A stretch of DNA of 42,090 bases from CAYNLK01 sp964398055 (GCA_964398055.1 CAYNLK010000053.1:1-42090); one strand, 5' to 3'; positions 15,046-25,534 are shown, counted from the stretch's first letter. The notes: generated by a model from the sequence alone, not told the origin. Program-made: numbers and translations.

Positions 15046-16131
15046 GTGAGTACTAAAAAGTTGGCCTTGGTAATCGTTGGTATCGTGGTGATGGCGCTAC
15101 TGGTTGCCTGCGCCGGGCAACCGGTGGTGGTTGAAAAAACGGTTGAAGTTGAAAAAATTGTCACCGTTGAAGTTGAAAAAGAGGTCGAGAAGATTGTTAC
15201 GGTTGAGGTAGAAGTTCCGGCTGAGGCTGCGGCCGAACCTGCACCTCAGGTTACCCAAACGGGGTTGGTCATCGGCCTGGCGGTTCACTCCAACCCGGCC
15301 GAGGATAGTTTCTGGGGCGTGGTGGAAACCGGGGCCAAGGATGCGGCCGCGGCGATGGGGGTCCAACTGAAATCCGGCGGCAGCGGCGATCCGGCCGAGC
15401 AGGCCCAACTGGTTGAGAATCTCATCGCCGACAGGGTCAACGGCATCATCGTGTCGCTGGCCAACCCCGATGCGTTGAAAGACTCGGTTTCCAAAGCGGT
15501 TGCGGCCGGTATCCCGGTGATTACCATCAATTCCGGGGTGGATGTTTACAAAGAGCTGGGCGCGCTCACCCACGTGGGCCAGACCGAGTTTGTGGCCGGC
15601 CAGGGTTCGGGTGAGCAGTTCAATGCCGCCGGCGCCACCAAGGTCCTCTGCGTTATCCACGAAGAGGGCAACATTGGCCTGGAAGAGCGCTGCGACGGTG
15701 TAACCGACACCTTCACCGGCCAGGTGGAGCGTTTCAACGTGGCCACCACCGGCACGCGTGACATCGCCGGCACCCTGGCCACCATTCAGGACAAGCTCAT
15801 TTCCGACCCCAGCATCGATGCCGTGATGACCCTCAACCCCGATATTGCCGGGGCGGCCCTGGACGCCATCAAGGCCCAGGGCGGCGGGCAGATGTTGGCT
15901 ACCTTCGACCTCAGCCCGACTGTGCTGGACGCGCTCACCGCCGGCGACATGCTGTTTGCCGTTGACCAGCAGCAGTACCTGCAGGGCTATCTACCGGTGG
16001 TCTTCCTGACTCTCTACAACACTAACCTCAACACCGTCGGCGGCGGCCTGCCGGTGCTCACCGGCCCCGGCATCGTAACTGCCGACAATGCGGCCGCGGT
16101 TAAGGACCTGGCGGCCAAAGGCACGCGCTAA
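15046..16131 (+). CDS. Sugar-type ABC transporter substrate-binding lipoprotein
   Basis: The start is GTG 15046 after AAGGAGG. The 361-residue precursor has a lipoprotein signal with lipobox LLVAC (Cys22), then a repetitive Val/Glu-rich stalk (VEKTVEVEKIVTVEVEKE) typical of Chloroflexi binding lipoproteins. The remainder is a periplasmic-binding-protein type 1 domain (Peripla_BP_4) with DPAEQAQLVENLIADRVNGI and GIPVITINSGVD, characteristic of ribose/inositol/autoinducer-2-type binding proteins. It delivers substrate to the permease and ATPase downstream. A strong hairpin after its stop probably gives it higher mRNA stability. Confidence 0.9.
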   Translation: MSTKKLALVIVGIVVMALLVACAGQPVVVEKTVEVEKIVTVEVEKEVEKIVTVEVEVPAEAAAEPAPQVTQTGLVIGLAVHSNPAEDSFWGVVETGAKDAAAAMGVQLKSGGSGDPAEQAQLVENLIADRVNGIIVSLANPDALKDSVSKAVAAGIPVITINSGVDVYKELGALTHVGQTEFVAGQGSGEQFNAAGATKVLCVIHEEGNIGLEERCDGVTDTFTGQVERFNVATTGTRDIAGTLATIQDKLISDPSIDAVMTLNPDIAGAALDAIKAQGGGQMLATFDLSPTVLDALTAGDMLFAVDQQQYLQGYLPVVFLTLYNTNLNTVGGGLPVLTGPGIVTADNAAAVKDLAAKGTR

Positions 16132-16157
16132 ACGCTTATCCGGGTAGGTTAATTTCG

Positions 16158-16184
16158 GCGGGGTGGGCAAAGTTCCCACCCCGC
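16158..16184 (+). repeat. Strong intercistronic hairpin after the binding-protein gene
   Basis: A perfect 10-bp GC stem GCGGGGTGGG/CCCACCCCGC with loop CAAAGTT lies just after the stop at 16131 and has no T-run. Such hairpins protect the upstream mRNA and lower read-through, fitting the high demand for a binding protein. Confidence 0.6.
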
Positions 16185-16210
16185 ATCTGCAACAGTCAAA
16201 ATCAAAGGGG

Positions 16211-16314
16211 TGTGACCAATTTCAGTTGTAGGGGCGTTCGGCGAACGCCCAAATTGGGCCAACCAACCAGGGCGAATGCCATTCGCCCCTACATTAAAAC
16301 TCATTTTGGTCACA
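16211..16314. mobile_element. 104-bp MITE-like element with terminal inverted repeats
   Basis: The ends are TGTGACCAA (16211-16219) and TTGGTCACA (16306-16314). Inside is a second inverted pair, TGTAGGGGCG (16227-16236) and CGCCCCTACA (16284-16293). Two small palindromes sit within, GGGCGTTCG/CGAACGCCC and GGGCGAAT/ATTCGCCC. It is non-coding and splits the ABC operon between the binding protein and the permease. No target duplication is obvious. Confidence 0.6.
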
Positions 16315-16378
16315 ACCAAATCAAAGAGACAAAGCGTTTGGCTGGGGAATGGATCATGACTCATTTGAGGAGGGATAA

Positions 16379-17466
16379 ATGGCAACGAGTACGATGAGGG
16401 CGGCCAGCAAAGATGAACGGATGGCCGAAATCGGTCTGATTAGAAGATTATTCCGCCGTCCGGAAGTTGGAGCGGTGATTGGAGCGGCGGTCGTCTGGAT
16501 TTTTTTTGCGGTGATTGCGCCGATGAACTGGATCTCGGTTGATGGCGTCGCCCGTATTCTGGACCCATCCTCGACCCTGGGGATTATGGCGGTGGCCGTG
16601 GCCCTGCTGATGATCGGCGGTGAATTCGACCTCTCCACCGGGGTGATGACCGGCACGACCGGCTTGATCGCCGGCATCCTGGCCACCGAACTCGGTATGA
16701 ATATCTGGCTGACGATGTTGATCGCCCTTATCTTTGCCCTGGCCGTGGGCTACATCAACGGCCTGATGGTCATCAAGACCGGGTTGCCCAGCTTCATTGT
16801 GACCCTGGCCACCTTTTTCATTCTGCGCGGCGCGAATGTGGGTGTGACCCGGCTGGTGGTCAACCAGGTGCGGGTTAGCGGTATCGATGCCGCCGCCGGT
16901 TTTGCAACCGCCCGCACCCTTTTTAATACCGAGTTTTATCTTTTTGGGGTTGAATTCAGGACTACCATCATCTGGTGGATTGTGTTAACGGCCCTGGCCA
17001 CCTGGGTTTTGCTGCGGACCAAATACGGTAGCTGGATTTTTGCCGTAGGCGGCGACGCCCCGGCGGCCCGCAATGTGGGGGTGCCCTCGGATAAAGTGAA
17101 GATAGCTTTGTTTATGACCACAGCCGGAGCAGCCTGGCTGGTCGGGATGATGAATGATCTGCGCTTGCGCTCGGCCGTAGCCAGCCAGGGGATCGGCCAG
17201 GAGTTCGTCTACATCATTGCGGCCGTCATTGGCGGTTGTCTGCTGACCGGCGGCTATGGTTCGGCCATTGGCGCAGCCATTGGCGCGTTGATCTTTGGGA
17301 TGGCCCGGGTCGGCATCGTCTTTGCCGGTTGGGATACCGACTGGTTCTTTTCTTTTCTCGGCGTTATGTTGCTGGTGGCCGTTATTGTGAACAACTATAC
17401 CCGCAAGCGCGCCGAAGCGGTGAGTGTGGCCGTGGCTAAAGCTAAAACGGAAGGGGAGGAGAAATA

Positions 17467-17467
<1 letters not shown>
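16379..17467 (+). CDS. Sugar-type ABC transporter permease
   Basis: The 362-residue membrane protein is of the BPD_transp_2 family (RbsC/FrcC-like), with about ten hydrophobic segments. Landmarks are LLMIGGEFDLSTGVMTG (the usual GGxDLSVG region), GLPSFIVTLATFFILRG, and the EAA-like cytoplasmic loop AVGGDAPAARNVGVPSDKVK. A GGCLLTGGYGSAIGAAIGAL helix follows. The ATG at 16379 follows GAGGAGGGATAA. It ends in TAATG, sharing one base with the ATPase start. It would form the transmembrane dimer importing the same sugar or cyclitol as the binding protein. Confidence 0.92.
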
Positions 17468-18339
<872 letters not shown>

Positions 18340-18371
18340 CCGCGCCAGCGCCAAGCCATAGGCTGACCCGA

Positions 18372-18983
18372 ATGATCTGCCGCCGGACCACGGCTGTTCT
18401 GGTCGTGGTCTTGCTGGCGATGGCGCTCCTGGCCGGCGGCGCGCTGTCGAGTCGCGGGTCAACCAGGCCTCCACCTGAACAATACCCCAAGCTCATCATC
18501 GATCCTTCTGTGGCCGCCGATCTTAGAGCCGTGGCGGTAGACACCTGGGTCAAATTTTTGACCGTGTTTGAGGCCAGAAGCAACTGCTTTGGCGACGTCC
18601 GTTTGGGCGCGGCCCGCGACCTTACCAGCCGGGCCGGCTACGATCCGGCTATCGCCACGGTCACCGTGCGCGTGCCGGCTACCGCCACGATGCTGCAAGA
18701 GGCGCTGGTCCACGAGTGGGCGCACCATCTTGAATTTCAGTGCGAGGCGCACCAACAGTTCAGGCCGATCTTTTTACGGGCGCAGGGGCTGCCGCCAGAC
18801 ACCCTGTGGCGGCCTGATAACAACCCGGCCAACACGCCCGAAAGTGCCTGGGCTAACATCCCCTCTGAGCAATATGCCGAAGCCGCCATTGAACTGGTGT
18901 TGGGGCGGCGGCAAATCCCCACCGGCGTCCATCTCAAACCGGAGGCTATCCAGGCCCTGGCCAAATGGGCCGCCGGGCAATAG
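18372..18983 (+). CDS. Membrane-anchored putative zinc metallopeptidase
   Basis: The 203-residue protein has an N-terminal hydrophobic anchor or signal (VLVVVLLAMALLAGGAL) and one clear zinc motif, VHEWAHHLE, with His114, Glu115 and His118 in HExxH order. A later acidic helix (SEQYAEAAIELVLG) could provide the third ligand, the gluzincin pattern. It starts only 32 bp after the ABC ATPase, so co-transcription is possible. The ligand set is right for a peptidase, but I do not recognise a named family, so the catalytic role is inferred. Confidence 0.65.
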   Translation: MICRRTTAVLVVVLLAMALLAGGALSSRGSTRPPPEQYPKLIIDPSVAADLRAVAVDTWVKFLTVFEARSNCFGDVRLGAARDLTSRAGYDPAIATVTVRVPATATMLQEALVHEWAHHLEFQCEAHQQFRPIFLRAQGLPPDTLWRPDNNPANTPESAWANIPSEQYAEAAIELVLGRRQIPTGVHLKPEAIQALAKWAAGQ

Positions 18984-18994
18984 TATCGCCATAA

Positions 18995-19024
18995 TTGCCA
19001 CAACTCCGGCACATAGATTATAAT
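18995..19024 (+). promoter_or_regulatory. Promoter of the universal stress protein gene
   Basis: TTGCCA (18995-19000) and a perfect TATAAT (19019-19024) are separated by 18 bp, giving a leader of about 46 nt to the ATG at 19077. Confidence 0.6.
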
Positions 19025-19076
19025 CTTCGCGCTTGTCTCAATCATACATAGTATAAAGTTGAATAAAGGGGGTCCT

Positions 19077-19520
19077 ATGTTCAAAAAAATCTTGGTAGCC
19101 GTTGATGGGTCCAAATATTCCAATCGCGCCGTTGAGGTGGCCGTCGATTTAGCCAAACGTTATCAAACCACGGTGCTTTTGTTGCACGTCATTCGCAACC
19201 TGTCTCTGCCGGAAGAAATTTTGGAAATGATGGCCAGAGGTGAGGTGACCGAGTCGCGGCTGGAACTGCTGCAAGATTCGGCCGAAATTATTCTGGATAA
19301 TGCCAGGGAGAAGTTCGTTCAGGCCGGTCTGCCCGTTGAAAAGAGCGAATTCATCATCGGTCCTCCGGCCAGCACCATTGCCGCTTATGGCGAGGAAAAC
19401 GGAGCCGACCTGATTATCCTGGGACACCGCGGCATCAGTTCCGAAGGGGAGGAATTGCTGGGCGGGGTGGCCCGGAAATTGACCAATATTTCCAGGATTT
19501 CGTGCCTGGTAGTGAAGTAA
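19077..19520 (+). CDS. Universal stress protein (UspA family)
   Basis: The 147-residue protein has the UspA opening MFKKILVAVDGSKYSNRAVE and the nucleotide-binding region ADLIILGHRGISSEGEELLG followed by GVARKLTNIS. The ATP motif G-x2-G-x9-G-S/T is nearly complete, but the final Ser/Thr is Gly, so nucleotide binding may be weakened. These proteins form dimers in the cytoplasm and respond to starvation or respiratory stress. The start at 19077 follows GGGGGTCCT; a TTG at 19059 is in frame but lacks support. Confidence 0.9.
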   Translation: MFKKILVAVDGSKYSNRAVEVAVDLAKRYQTTVLLLHVIRNLSLPEEILEMMARGEVTESRLELLQDSAEIILDNAREKFVQAGLPVEKSEFIIGPPASTIAAYGEENGADLIILGHRGISSEGEELLGGVARKLTNISRISCLVVK

Positions 19521-19561
19521 CGAACATCCGGTAGCAAGAATAAGACGAAGGGAAGAGTATC

Positions 19562-21046
19562 ATGCGCCGACTTCTCGAGCTATTATCAGTTGCCGCGATC
19601 CTGAGCCTGACCGCCTGTGGTCAGGCCGATACTCTCCCAACCACGGCTGAAGCGGCGGTGGTCGAACCCGCAGCTACGACAACGGCCACCCCCGTCCCCA
19701 CCGTCTCCGTACCGACGGCTACCCCTATACTTGCGCCGCCCAGGTCGACTGTGACTCCAACCCGGCTGCCGGCAACGGCGACGCCGCGACCAACGGCCAC
19801 CCCCTCACCAACAGCCACGCCTCACCTCTACGTTGTCCAGGAGGCGGATACGCTGCTGGGCATCGCCTTTAACCTGGGCATTTCCGTGGAAGAGTTGTTG
19901 GCCGCCAATGGCCTCAGCGAAACGGATTTCTTGCAGGTGGGCCAGGAATTAGTGATTCCGACTGTTGTAGTCACGGTCGAGGCAACAGGCGCCGCCACAA
20001 CCACGGCGGTAGCTCCGGCTGCCGGCGAGGCAAAGCCGGCCGCGGCCGTTGAGCGCGCGCCCGCTCCGCCCCCAACTCCAACGCTGGCCACTACGCCTCT
20101 GCCCACCGTGACCCACCCGCCTGGGATCAACCCCCTGACCGGCCTGCCGGTAGCTGACCCGGCCGTTTTACAGCGCCGTCCGCTAATGGTGCGCATCGGC
20201 AATGACGTGGGGGCGCGGCAATCTCAAGTAGGCCTCAACAGCGCCGACATCGTCTACGAGGAGATCACCGAATGGTGGGTGACCCGCTTCACCGCCATCT
20301 TTCTGGCCAACACCCCGAACGCGGTAGGCCCGGTCCGCTCGGCCCGGCTGATTAATATTCAGTTAGCGCCCCAGTATCAGGGGGCGCTGGCTAACTCCGG
20401 CGGCTCCGACCCGGTCCGTTGGGAAATTTCGCAAGCGCCCATTACCAATCTGGATGAGTATTACCATCCCTCGCCCTATTTCTACCGGCCTAACCAGGGC
20501 TGGCAAACCCGCCTGGCCATCGATGCCCAGGCCGCCCGTGACTACATGATCGCCAAAAGGCTGGACGCGCCGGTGAGCCAGCAAGGTTTTAACTTCAGCG
20601 ATACCATCGACCGGGGGGAGCCGGCCAAAAATATCTTTATTCCCTACCCCCGGGCTACCAGCTTCACTCAATGGAGCTATAATCCGGCCAGCGGCCAATA
20701 CCTGCGCTACATCGCCGATCAACCGCTGATGGATGCCGACAACGGTCAGGTGACTGCGGCCAATGTCATCGTCTACTTTGCCGAGCATCAGGAAACCGAC
20801 ATTGTCGAGGATAGTAACGGGGCCACCTCGATTCGCATCATCGTCAACGGTAAGGGGCCGGCCTGGTTCTTTCGAGATGGCCAGCTGAACAAAGGCTTTT
20901 GGGCCACCGACGGCCGCCGCACCCCTCATTTTACCTACGAGGATGGCAGCCCCTACCTACTCAAACCCGGTAATAGCTGGATCGAGGTTGTGCCGACCTC
21001 TTACAAAATCGGGCTGAACAGTCCCGATGAGGCCAGTTCGCGCTAA
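19562..21046 (+). CDS. LysM-DUF3048 (YerB-like) cell-envelope lipoprotein
   Basis: The 494-residue precursor has a lipoprotein signal with lipobox LTAC (Cys19). A Thr/Pro-rich linker follows, then a LysM domain at about residues 90-133 (YVVQEADTLLGIAFNLGISV to VGQELVIP) that would bind peptidoglycan glycan. After a second Ala/Pro linker comes a DUF3048 module (NPLTGLPVADPAVLQRRPLM; SQVGLNSADIVYEEI; GPVRSARLINI; CGGSDP-like GGSDPVRWE). YerB-type proteins are extracytoplasmic and poorly understood. LysM suggests wall attachment. The ATG at 19562 follows GGGAAGAG. Confidence 0.88.
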   Translation: MRRLLELLSVAAILSLTACGQADTLPTTAEAAVVEPAATTTATPVPTVSVPTATPILAPPRSTVTPTRLPATATPRPTATPSPTATPHLYVVQEADTLLGIAFNLGISVEELLAANGLSETDFLQVGQELVIPTVVVTVEATGAATTTAVAPAAGEAKPAAAVERAPAPPPTPTLATTPLPTVTHPPGINPLTGLPVADPAVLQRRPLMVRIGNDVGARQSQVGLNSADIVYEEITEWWVTRFTAIFLANTPNAVGPVRSARLINIQLAPQYQGALANSGGSDPVRWEISQAPITNLDEYYHPSPYFYRPNQGWQTRLAIDAQAARDYMIAKRLDAPVSQQGFNFSDTIDRGEPAKNIFIPYPRATSFTQWSYNPASGQYLRYIADQPLMDADNGQVTAANVIVYFAEHQETDIVEDSNGATSIRIIVNGKGPAWFFRDGQLNKGFWATDGRRTPHFTYEDGSPYLLKPGNSWIEVVPTSYKIGLNSPDEASSR

Positions 21047-21152
21047 GACTATTCCATAGAAATAATTCTTCCAATGTCCGTATGGCGTGGCGCGCATTTC
21101 GGATTAAAACCCTCCACCCAATACATAACCTGCAACAAGTTAGAGAGGACAA

Positions 21153-24100
21153 ATGGCGGCCGAACTCCAGCTCTCTTTGCTCGGTAAATTGCAGATCAAA
21201 CGAGCTGGCCTGCCAGTCGGGGGTTTTGTCTCCAGCAAGGCTCAGGCTTTGCTCTGTTATCTGGCGGTGACCGGCCGGCCTCACCAACGTGAGATGCTGG
21301 CCGCCCTGCTGTGGGGTGATTTGCCGGAGGCTGAAGCCAGGGCCAACTTGCGCACGGTGCTGTTCAATCTGCGCAAGCTGGTGGGGGATCATCTGCAGAT
21401 TAGCCGTGAAGCGGTCGGCTTCAACCGCCAGAGTCATTACTGGCTGGATGTAGAGTTATTTCTGGCCTGGCTGGCGGCGGCGGAGTTGCCGGAAACGCCA
21501 GCTTCGAGCCAGAGGGCGATCTTGCTGCCCCCCTTGCGCCAGGCGGTTGAGCTATACCGCGGCGACTTTCTGGAAGGTTTTGCCGTGCGCCAGGCCGACA
21601 GCTTTGAGGAATGGCTGCAGGCCCAGCGGACCTATCTGCGGCAGCGCGTGACGCAGGCCTTACATTCCCTGGTCGCGCAGCTTACCCGCGCCGGGGAATA
21701 CGCTGCCGCCATCGATTACGCCAGCCGTCTGCTGGCCCTTGAGCCGTGGCGAGAGGAGGCGCACCGCCAGTTGATGATCCTGTTGGCCAAGAGCGGCCAG
21801 CGCAGCGCCGCCCTGACCCAATACGATGCCTGCCGCCGGTTGCTGGCCGAGGAACTGGGGGTCGAACCGTCGGCCGAAACCCAGGCCCTGTATGAGCGAT
21901 TGAAAATGGCCGGCGCCTCTCCGGCCCACAACCTGCCCCCGCCGGCCACCCCGTTTGTAGGCCGGGAGCAAGAACTGGTCCACCTGGCCGACTACTTTAG
22001 TCTGCCGGCCTGCCGGCTGATCAGCCTGGTCGGCTTGGGCGGGGTGGGCAAAACCCGGCTGGCTCTGCAGGCCGGCATGGGCAACCTGGCCCTCTTCCAG
22101 CATGGCGTTTTCTTTGTCTCCCTGACCGCGGTCGATACCCCAACCGGGGTGGTTAACCACATTGCCGACGCCCTGAACTTCTCTTTTAGCGGCCCAGCTG
22201 AACCGGAGACCCAACTGCTCAATTTCTTGCGGCCCAGGGAACTGTTGCTGATCCTGGACAACTTTGAGCAACTGCTGCCGGTGAACGGGGGAGTCGAGTT
22301 GCTGCTGAACCTGTTGCAAGCTGCGCCCCAGCTTAAACTATTGGTAACTTCGCGGGAACGGTTGAATGTGCAACAGGAGTGGGTGATCGAGGTGGGCGGG
22401 CTTGAATATCCCGGCAAGGGACGTGAAGTAGGAGAGCCGGCGAGCCAATCAATTACCAATCTCCAACGGCCACAATGTCTCCAATCCCCCATCTCTAATC
22501 TCCACGCCTACAGCGCCATCGCTCTATTTCTGCAAAACGCCTGGCGGGTACAGGCCGATTTTACCCTGACCGAAGCCAACCAGACCGACGTGGTGCGCCT
22601 GTGCCAACTGGTGCAGGGCATCCCCCTGGGGTTAGAACTGGCGGCCACCTGGCTGCCGGTGCTGACCTGCGCCGAACTGGTAGCCGAGATTGAGCGCGAC
22701 CTCAATTTTTTGACCACTTCGCAGCGCAATGTGCCGGAACGCCATCGCAGCCTGCGGGCGGTGTTCGAGTCGTCCTGGCATATGTTGGCCGAGGCGGAAC
22801 GGCAGGCGCTCAAACGGCTGGCGGTCTTTCGGGGCGGCTTTCAGCGGGAGGCGGCTGTCCAGGCGGCTGGAGCGAGCCTACCGCTCCTTTTGGGGCTGTT
22901 AGGTAAGTCGCTCTTGCGCCGGGATCAAACCGGCCGGTATGATATACACGAATTGGTCCGGCAGTTTGCCGCCGAGAAACTGGCCGAAACGCCGGCAGAA
23001 CATATTGACGCGTTAGATCGCCACTGCGCCTACTATGCCGGGTTATTGCAACAGTGGGATAAACCTTTAAGCAGTCCGCGCCAATTGGAGATTTTCCAGG
23101 CAATTGAAGCCGATTATGAAAATATCCTGGCTGCCTGGCAGCACGCGGTGGGGGGTGTCCATGTAAGTAATATCAGCCAATTTCTGTGGGGTTTGTGGCT
23201 CTTTCACGAGGCGACCAGCCGGTATCACCAGGGATATGCTATTTTTTCCGCAGCGGCGAAACGATTAAGTCAGGCCGAAACGTTAAGCGGAGTCGCGCCG
23301 CAGCTCATTTACGCCCAGATTGTAGCTCGAGAAGGTCGCTTTAGCCAACGGCTGGGCCGTTTTCAGCAAGCCACCGAACTGCTGCAAAAAAGCCTGGCCT
23401 TACTGCGGCAATTCGACGCCCCCCGCGATATAGCCCTTGTCTTGCAAATGCTGGGCTATTTGGCCTGGGGTGGCGGTGAACGCGCCCTGGCCAGACAACA
23501 CTTTACGGAGAGCGCCGCTTTGGCCAAACAGGGCGGCGATGCGGCGCTGGCGGCTTTTTCTATTTCCGGCCTGGGTTGTGTGGCCAATTCGCAGGGTGAG
23601 TATGACCAAGCTGAGCATTTTCTGCGAGACAGCCTGGCCGTGCTGCGAGAAACGGATCGGTCATGGCGGCTGACCGCCACTTTGAGTTTTCTGAGCCGCA
23701 CCCTTATCCTTGTGGAACGCTATGGGGAGGCCGAAGTTGCTTTAAGGGAAGCTCTGCAGTTGAGCCAGGCTGCGGGCGATCAATGGAGCATTGGTTATTG
23801 CTCTAGCTTCTTGGGCGAAGTGGTGGGCCGGCTGAGCCACGATCGCTATCCTGAAGGCAAGCAGTTACAGCAGCAGGCGTTGATTATTTTTCGAGAGGTA
23901 GGGGATCGCTGGTTGATGGCGACGGTTCTATTTCAACTGGCCCAAACCTGTTTGGCCCTGGACGACTATGCCGAGGCCCGGCAGCATCTCCTTGAGGCGC
24001 TACACATTGGGCTGGAATACCGGATCGTGGCTATCATGGTCAACGCGCTGGCCAGCCTGGCCGATACCTATGTGCGCGCCGCCGCTGATCGGCTCGACCC

Positions 24101-24308
24101 GAATACCCGGATTATGGCTTTAGAATGGCTGGCTCTGGCCGTTAACCACCCGGCAACCGATGAGCACACCCGGGCGAAGTCTGCCCGGCTGCTGGCCCAA
24201 CTTGAAACCGAACTGCCCCGTTCCGTGGCCGAGGCAGCCATAGAACGGGGCCGGGCCAGATCACTGGAAACGGTGGTGGCCGGGATATTGGCCTCTAATA
24301 AGGTCTAA
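21153..24308 (+). CDS. AfsR/SARP-like regulator: BTAD, NB-ARC-type ATPase, TPR
   Basis: The 1051-residue protein has, in order, a winged-helix OmpR-like DNA-binding region (1-95, RANLRTVLFNLRKLVGDH) and a bacterial transcriptional activation domain (about 97-250). A STAND-type ATPase follows from about 268 (FVGREQEL, Walker A GLGGVGKT at 294-301, Walker B LLLILDNFEQ, sensor LLVTSRERL). A long C-terminal TPR superhelix begins near 640. The architecture matches AfsR/GutR-type signal-gated activators that oligomerise on ATP. The ligand is unknown, and no adjacent target gene is obvious. The start at 21153 follows GAGAGGACAA. Confidence 0.9.
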   Translation: MAAELQLSLLGKLQIKRAGLPVGGFVSSKAQALLCYLAVTGRPHQREMLAALLWGDLPEAEARANLRTVLFNLRKLVGDHLQISREAVGFNRQSHYWLDVELFLAWLAAAELPETPASSQRAILLPPLRQAVELYRGDFLEGFAVRQADSFEEWLQAQRTYLRQRVTQALHSLVAQLTRAGEYAAAIDYASRLLALEPWREEAHRQLMILLAKSGQRSAALTQYDACRRLLAEELGVEPSAETQALYERLKMAGASPAHNLPPPATPFVGREQELVHLADYFSLPACRLISLVGLGGVGKTRLALQAGMGNLALFQHGVFFVSLTAVDTPTGVVNHIADALNFSFSGPAEPETQLLNFLRPRELLLILDNFEQLLPVNGGVELLLNLLQAAPQLKLLVTSRERLNVQQEWVIEVGGLEYPGKGREVGEPASQSITNLQRPQCLQSPISNLHAYSAIALFLQNAWRVQADFTLTEANQTDVVRLCQLVQGIPLGLELAATWLPVLTCAELVAEIERDLNFLTTSQRNVPERHRSLRAVFESSWHMLAEAERQALKRLAVFRGGFQREAAVQAAGASLPLLLGLLGKSLLRRDQTGRYDIHELVRQFAAEKLAETPAEHIDALDRHCAYYAGLLQQWDKPLSSPRQLEIFQAIEADYENILAAWQHAVGGVHVSNISQFLWGLWLFHEATSRYHQGYAIFSAAAKRLSQAETLSGVAPQLIYAQIVAREGRFSQRLGRFQQATELLQKSLALLRQFDAPRDIALVLQMLGYLAWGGGERALARQHFTESAALAKQGGDAALAAFSISGLGCVANSQGEYDQAEHFLRDSLAVLRETDRSWRLTATLSFLSRTLILVERYGEAEVALREALQLSQAAGDQWSIGYCSSFLGEVVGRLSHDRYPEGKQLQQQALIIFREVGDRWLMATVLFQLAQTCLALDDYAEARQHLLEALHIGLEYRIVAIMVNALASLADTYVRAAADRLDPNTRIMALEWLALAVNHPATDEHTRAKSARLLAQLETELPRSVAEAAIERGRARSLETVVAGILASNKV

Positions 24309-24347
24309 ACAATGAAATTCTGGTACGGTGAGTAAGAATTTTTGAGT

Positions 24348-24498
24348 CCACAGATAGACCCAGATTACCATAGATAATTTTGGTTCTTTGGGATTTTCCG
24401 TGGTGTCCCCCAATATTTAGGGGCGATCCCTTGTGGCCGCCCTGGGCAGGCACAAGACCTGCCCCTACTCATCTGTGTCTATCTGTGCTCATCTGTGG
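24348..24498. repeat. Palindromic intergenic repeat unit with nested hairpin
   Basis: CCACAGATAGACC (24348-24360) returns inverted on the right as runs of ATCTGTG ending ATCTGTGG at 24498. Between them lies a second motif with stem GGGCAGG/CCTGCCC. It fills the gap between the convergent AfsR-like gene and the secreted-protein gene. Confidence 0.5.
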
Positions 24499-24560
24499 AT
24501 CCCTGTTTAATTGTGGCTTGCCCACTTTAAGTTTTTAGAGCCTATCAGGGCTGACTTGGC

Positions 24561-25502
24561 TCAATTGCTGACGAGGGCCGTGGTGTAACCATAGCCGTTG
24601 TCATTCCAAGTCGAAAAATCACTAGTGTACCCGCACAACCCTACTTCATAGGTTCCGTTCAACCCTTCGATCACCGCCGATAAACCGAACAAGGCGCGTG
24701 TGTTCTGGGGAACCCGCAAATTCTGCACACCCGTGCCCACCTGAGTCAACGTTCCGTTAGGTAGTTGTTTGTAGCAAATCCAGAGATTTAACCCTATTCC
24801 ACCACTTGCATATATAATCGAGCCAACTGCCTTGTGCGAAGTTACCAGGACTTTTTGACCGCTGATGACAGTGACGGTGGCCTGAGGGCCAATCTTGTTG
24901 AGTGAAGAGCCGGGGTTAAAGCCAGTGCCACTCGTAAACACCATCGTCACGCCAAGCGGCTGGGGCGACCACTGCGAGCCGTTCCATTTCAAGACCTGGC
25001 CGCCAGCCGGGGCCGCGCTGCTCACACTGTAGCCATTGAGCGCCCCGGTGGAGCGGCTGAACAGGGCATAAGGCGCCGCAGTTAAGGACTGGCGCGGGTC
25101 AAACAAGGTGAAGTTGCCGCTGCCGGCCGGGCAGCGGGTGGCAATTTGCAGCCAGCGGGCCTCGCCGGCAAAGGCGGTTGGGCCAAACTCACCGCCGCCG
25201 TTCAACTGCACCGTGAACAGGCCGCCGCTGACGATCACATTGGCGACGGTTTGGGTGCTACCCACCTGGCTGCCGCCATTGGCCGCATCGTACAGGCTGA
25301 ACTGGAAATCACAGGCGGCGTTGACCGGGCCGTTGGCGTCGGTCAGCCGGCCCTGGTAAGTGAAGCCTGTGCCCAATGCGGCCTGGGTCTCAAGGCCGCC
25401 TTGGGCCAGCACCGCGGTGACGCCTGCCCCGGCTACGCCGCCGGCAATTATGGCGGCCATAAGTACGATCACGAGAGATAAAGATGAAGATTTGGTGAGC
25501 AT
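24561..25502 (-). CDS. Secreted TYQGRL-type surface protein, copy A
   Basis: The 313-residue precursor starts with a signal peptide (LSLVIVLMAAIIAGGVAG) and then the GTGFTYQGRLTDANGPVNAA module common in exported proteins of Chloroflexi and Planctomycetes. The module ends in PRQSLTAAPYALF and is followed by WNGSQWSPQPLG, as in tail-fibre-like proteins. The C-terminal about 110 residues are a separate beta-rich domain ending in VGLCGYTSDFSTWNDNGYGY. The middle of the gene is base-for-base identical to copy B at 26725-27699 for 392 bp, while the C-domains have diverged. The ribosome site is AAAGGAGG. Function unknown; probably an adhesin-like or envelope display protein. Confidence 0.8.
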   Translation of the reverse strand: MLTKSSSLSLVIVLMAAIIAGGVAGAGVTAVLAQGGLETQAALGTGFTYQGRLTDANGPVNAACDFQFSLYDAANGGSQVGSTQTVANVIVSGGLFTVQLNGGGEFGPTAFAGEARWLQIATRCPAGSGNFTLFDPRQSLTAAPYALFSRSTGALNGYSVSSAAPAGGQVLKWNGSQWSPQPLGVTMVFTSGTGFNPGSSLNKIGPQATVTVISGQKVLVTSHKAVGSIIYASGGIGLNLWICYKQLPNGTLTQVGTGVQNLRVPQNTRALFGLSAVIEGLNGTYEVGLCGYTSDFSTWNDNGYGYTTALVSN

Positions 25503-25534
25503 AGTTTTCCTCCTTTGATCCTTTTATTTGATTA

